The position numbers were made by a program, and so were the translations under genes. From NCBI GenBank assembly GCA_964540005.1, contig CAZILN010000072.1, positions 1 through 14,760 of the forward strand: a DNA stretch of 14,760 nucleotides, read 5' to 3'. Source of the stretch: CAZILN01 sp964540005. GTDB lineage: Bacteria; Bacteroidota; Bacteroidia; Bacteroidales; SM23-62. Of this stretch, positions 14,067-14,760 are shown piece by piece. Every line of letters begins with the position of its first letter. Position 1 is the stretch's first letter. The notes under the pieces were generated by a model. That model was given only the letters and a program-made list of their open reading frames with translations, was not told the origin of the DNA and searched no databases.

Positions 14067-14525
14067 TCATATATGGTGCATATCATTTATTACAGCCATA
14101 ATGATCTCATATTCAAATCCACGCTGCTGGGCAAACTGAAGGAGTTTTTTCTTTTTATTTATTTGGCTAATACCGTGAAAAAATGTTGCTTTCTTAATGA
14201 GTTCATTTACCAGGACCTCCTTATACTCATCTTCATCGATCAAAGAAAGGGCATCGGTAATGATATTATCAGGGATCTGCTTTTGCTTCAGCATATACCT
14301 GAGTTTAATTTTTCCCCATTTGTTGAAATGAAATTTTTCCCGGCAATAGCTTCCCGCATAACGGGTTTCATTAATAAACCCTTCCTTTTGCAGCGACTCC
14401 AGCACATCCTCTATTTCCAGCTCGGTGATATCCCAGTTTTTCAGTTTCAGGCTGATGTCCAGTTTGCATTGCTCCTTCCTGGCACAAATATTTTGGGCGA
14501 GTTTTAATGCGGTTTTGGTATCCAT
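14067..14525 (-). CDS. recX: Regulatory protein RecX
   Basis: RecX binds RecA filaments and modulates, usually limits, RecA recombinase activity. The 152-residue chain, close to the roughly 150-165 usual for the family, is almost wholly helical three-helix repeats. Seen: the opening helix with KEQCKLDISLKLKNW, then IEDVLESLQKEGFINETRYA, then YCREKFHFNKWGKIKLRYMLKQKQIP, which is the family's central signature. The ATG at 14523-14525 has no Shine-Dalgarno sequence. recA is not adjacent here, unlike in many Proteobacteria. The gene follows prmC after 28 bases and precedes prfB by 84 bases. Confidence 0.92.
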   Translation of the reverse strand: MDTKTALKLAQNICARKEQCKLDISLKLKNWDITELEIEDVLESLQKEGFINETRYAGSYCREKFHFNKWGKIKLRYMLKQKQIPDNIITDALSLIDEDEYKEVLVNELIKKATFFHGISQINKKKKLLQFAQQRGFEYEIIMAVINDMHHI

Positions 14526-14553
14526 TTTTTCTTAATATTCAGTCTGGTACTTG

Positions 14554-14760
14554 TTACATTTTTACAGCAGTAAGCATCCGGTCTTTCCCGTTTATATCCT
14601 TTTGCACGGTCACAGATGAAAAACCTTCCTTATCCAACAGCTTGAAGATCTGTCCTGCATATGCCTCATGAATTTCAAAGAATAATCTTCCGTTTTTTTT
14701 CAATTGAAGGACAGCTTTCTGTGCAATTGTCCTATAGTAAATCAGCGGATCATCATCCGG
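14554..14760 (-). CDS. prmC: Release factor glutamine methyltransferase PrmC, C-terminal part
   Basis: PrmC (HemK) N5-methylates the Gln of the GGQ motif in release factors 1 and 2, using S-adenosylmethionine. Only the last 68 codons are in the window, ending in TAA at 14554-14556; the catalytic NPPY motif would lie beyond the edge. The visible part is family-typical: PDDDPLIYYRTIAQKA, NGRLFFEIHE, EGFSSVTVQKDINGKDRM. Finding it two genes upstream of prfB supports the call, because RF2 is its substrate. The stop lies 28 bases before recX, so the two are probably cotranscribed. Confidence 0.9.
   Translation of the reverse strand, partial: PDDDPLIYYRTIAQKAVLQLKKNGRLFFEIHEAYAGQIFKLLDKEGFSSVTVQKDINGKDRMLTAVKM

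Noticed and set aside
14073..14507. 144-codon open frame on the plus strand.
   Set aside because: It is antisense to recX, which carries clear family motifs.
1..14760. CRISPR array, insertion sequence ends, toxin-antitoxin pair, riboswitch or cobalamin-responsive element.
   Set aside because: No regularly spaced repeats, transposase with terminal repeats, small paired genes or B12-box-like leader could be found by eye. The gap before mutA is absent, leaving no room for a riboswitch there.

Overview
The window looks like chromosome from a member of the Bacteroidota, probably class Bacteroidia. The reasons are the protein styles (FISUMP repeat protein, Bacteroidetes-type tyrosine integrase, lipoproteins with acidic residues after the lipidated Cys), the lack of Shine-Dalgarno sequences before nearly every start, and several promoters of the Bacteroidetes form TTG-N(~20)-TAnnTTTG. 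The species cannot be named from the sequence.

Bases 1 to about 2960 look like the end of an integrated element or its remnant. The DNA is visibly more AT-rich and sparsely coding. It holds a short open frame cut by the window edge, a FISUMP-type lipoprotein gene broken by an in-frame amber codon (499-1233), and an intact tyrosine recombinase (1612-2823). This stretch abuts the 3' end of a tRNA-Glu(TTC) gene (2963-3037), a classic attachment site. The other end of the element is outside the window.

Bases 3040-5290 hold a metallo-beta-lactamase-fold hydrolase on the plus strand. Converging on it from the minus strand is a two-gene unit: a membrane protein with an acidic coiled-coil tail (DUF4190-like) and an overlapping small membrane protein resembling DUF2752.

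From 5289 to the right edge every gene reads on the minus strand, with gaps mostly below about 60 bases. In transcription order they are: prmC (partial at the edge), recX, prfB, an ArsC/Spx-fold protein, a CAP-domain lipoprotein, fumC, an outer-membrane beta-barrel protein, mutA, mutB and a thioredoxin-fold protein. PrmC methylates the GGQ motif of release factor 2, so enzyme and substrate are encoded almost side by side. Fumarase and methylmalonyl-CoA mutase both belong to the fumarate/succinate to propionyl-CoA route. prfB carries a textbook programmed +1 frameshift (AGGAGG, then CTT TGA C), so it must be annotated as one 362-residue protein joined across the shift.

I see no CRISPR array, toxin-antitoxin pair, defence cluster or plainly new multi-gene system. 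The most useful second looks are the integration junction, the broken FISUMP gene, the strong SD-like signal inside prfB in a genome that otherwise seems not to use SD, the DUF4190/DUF2752-like pair, and the single-cysteine thioredoxin-fold protein coupled to mutAB.
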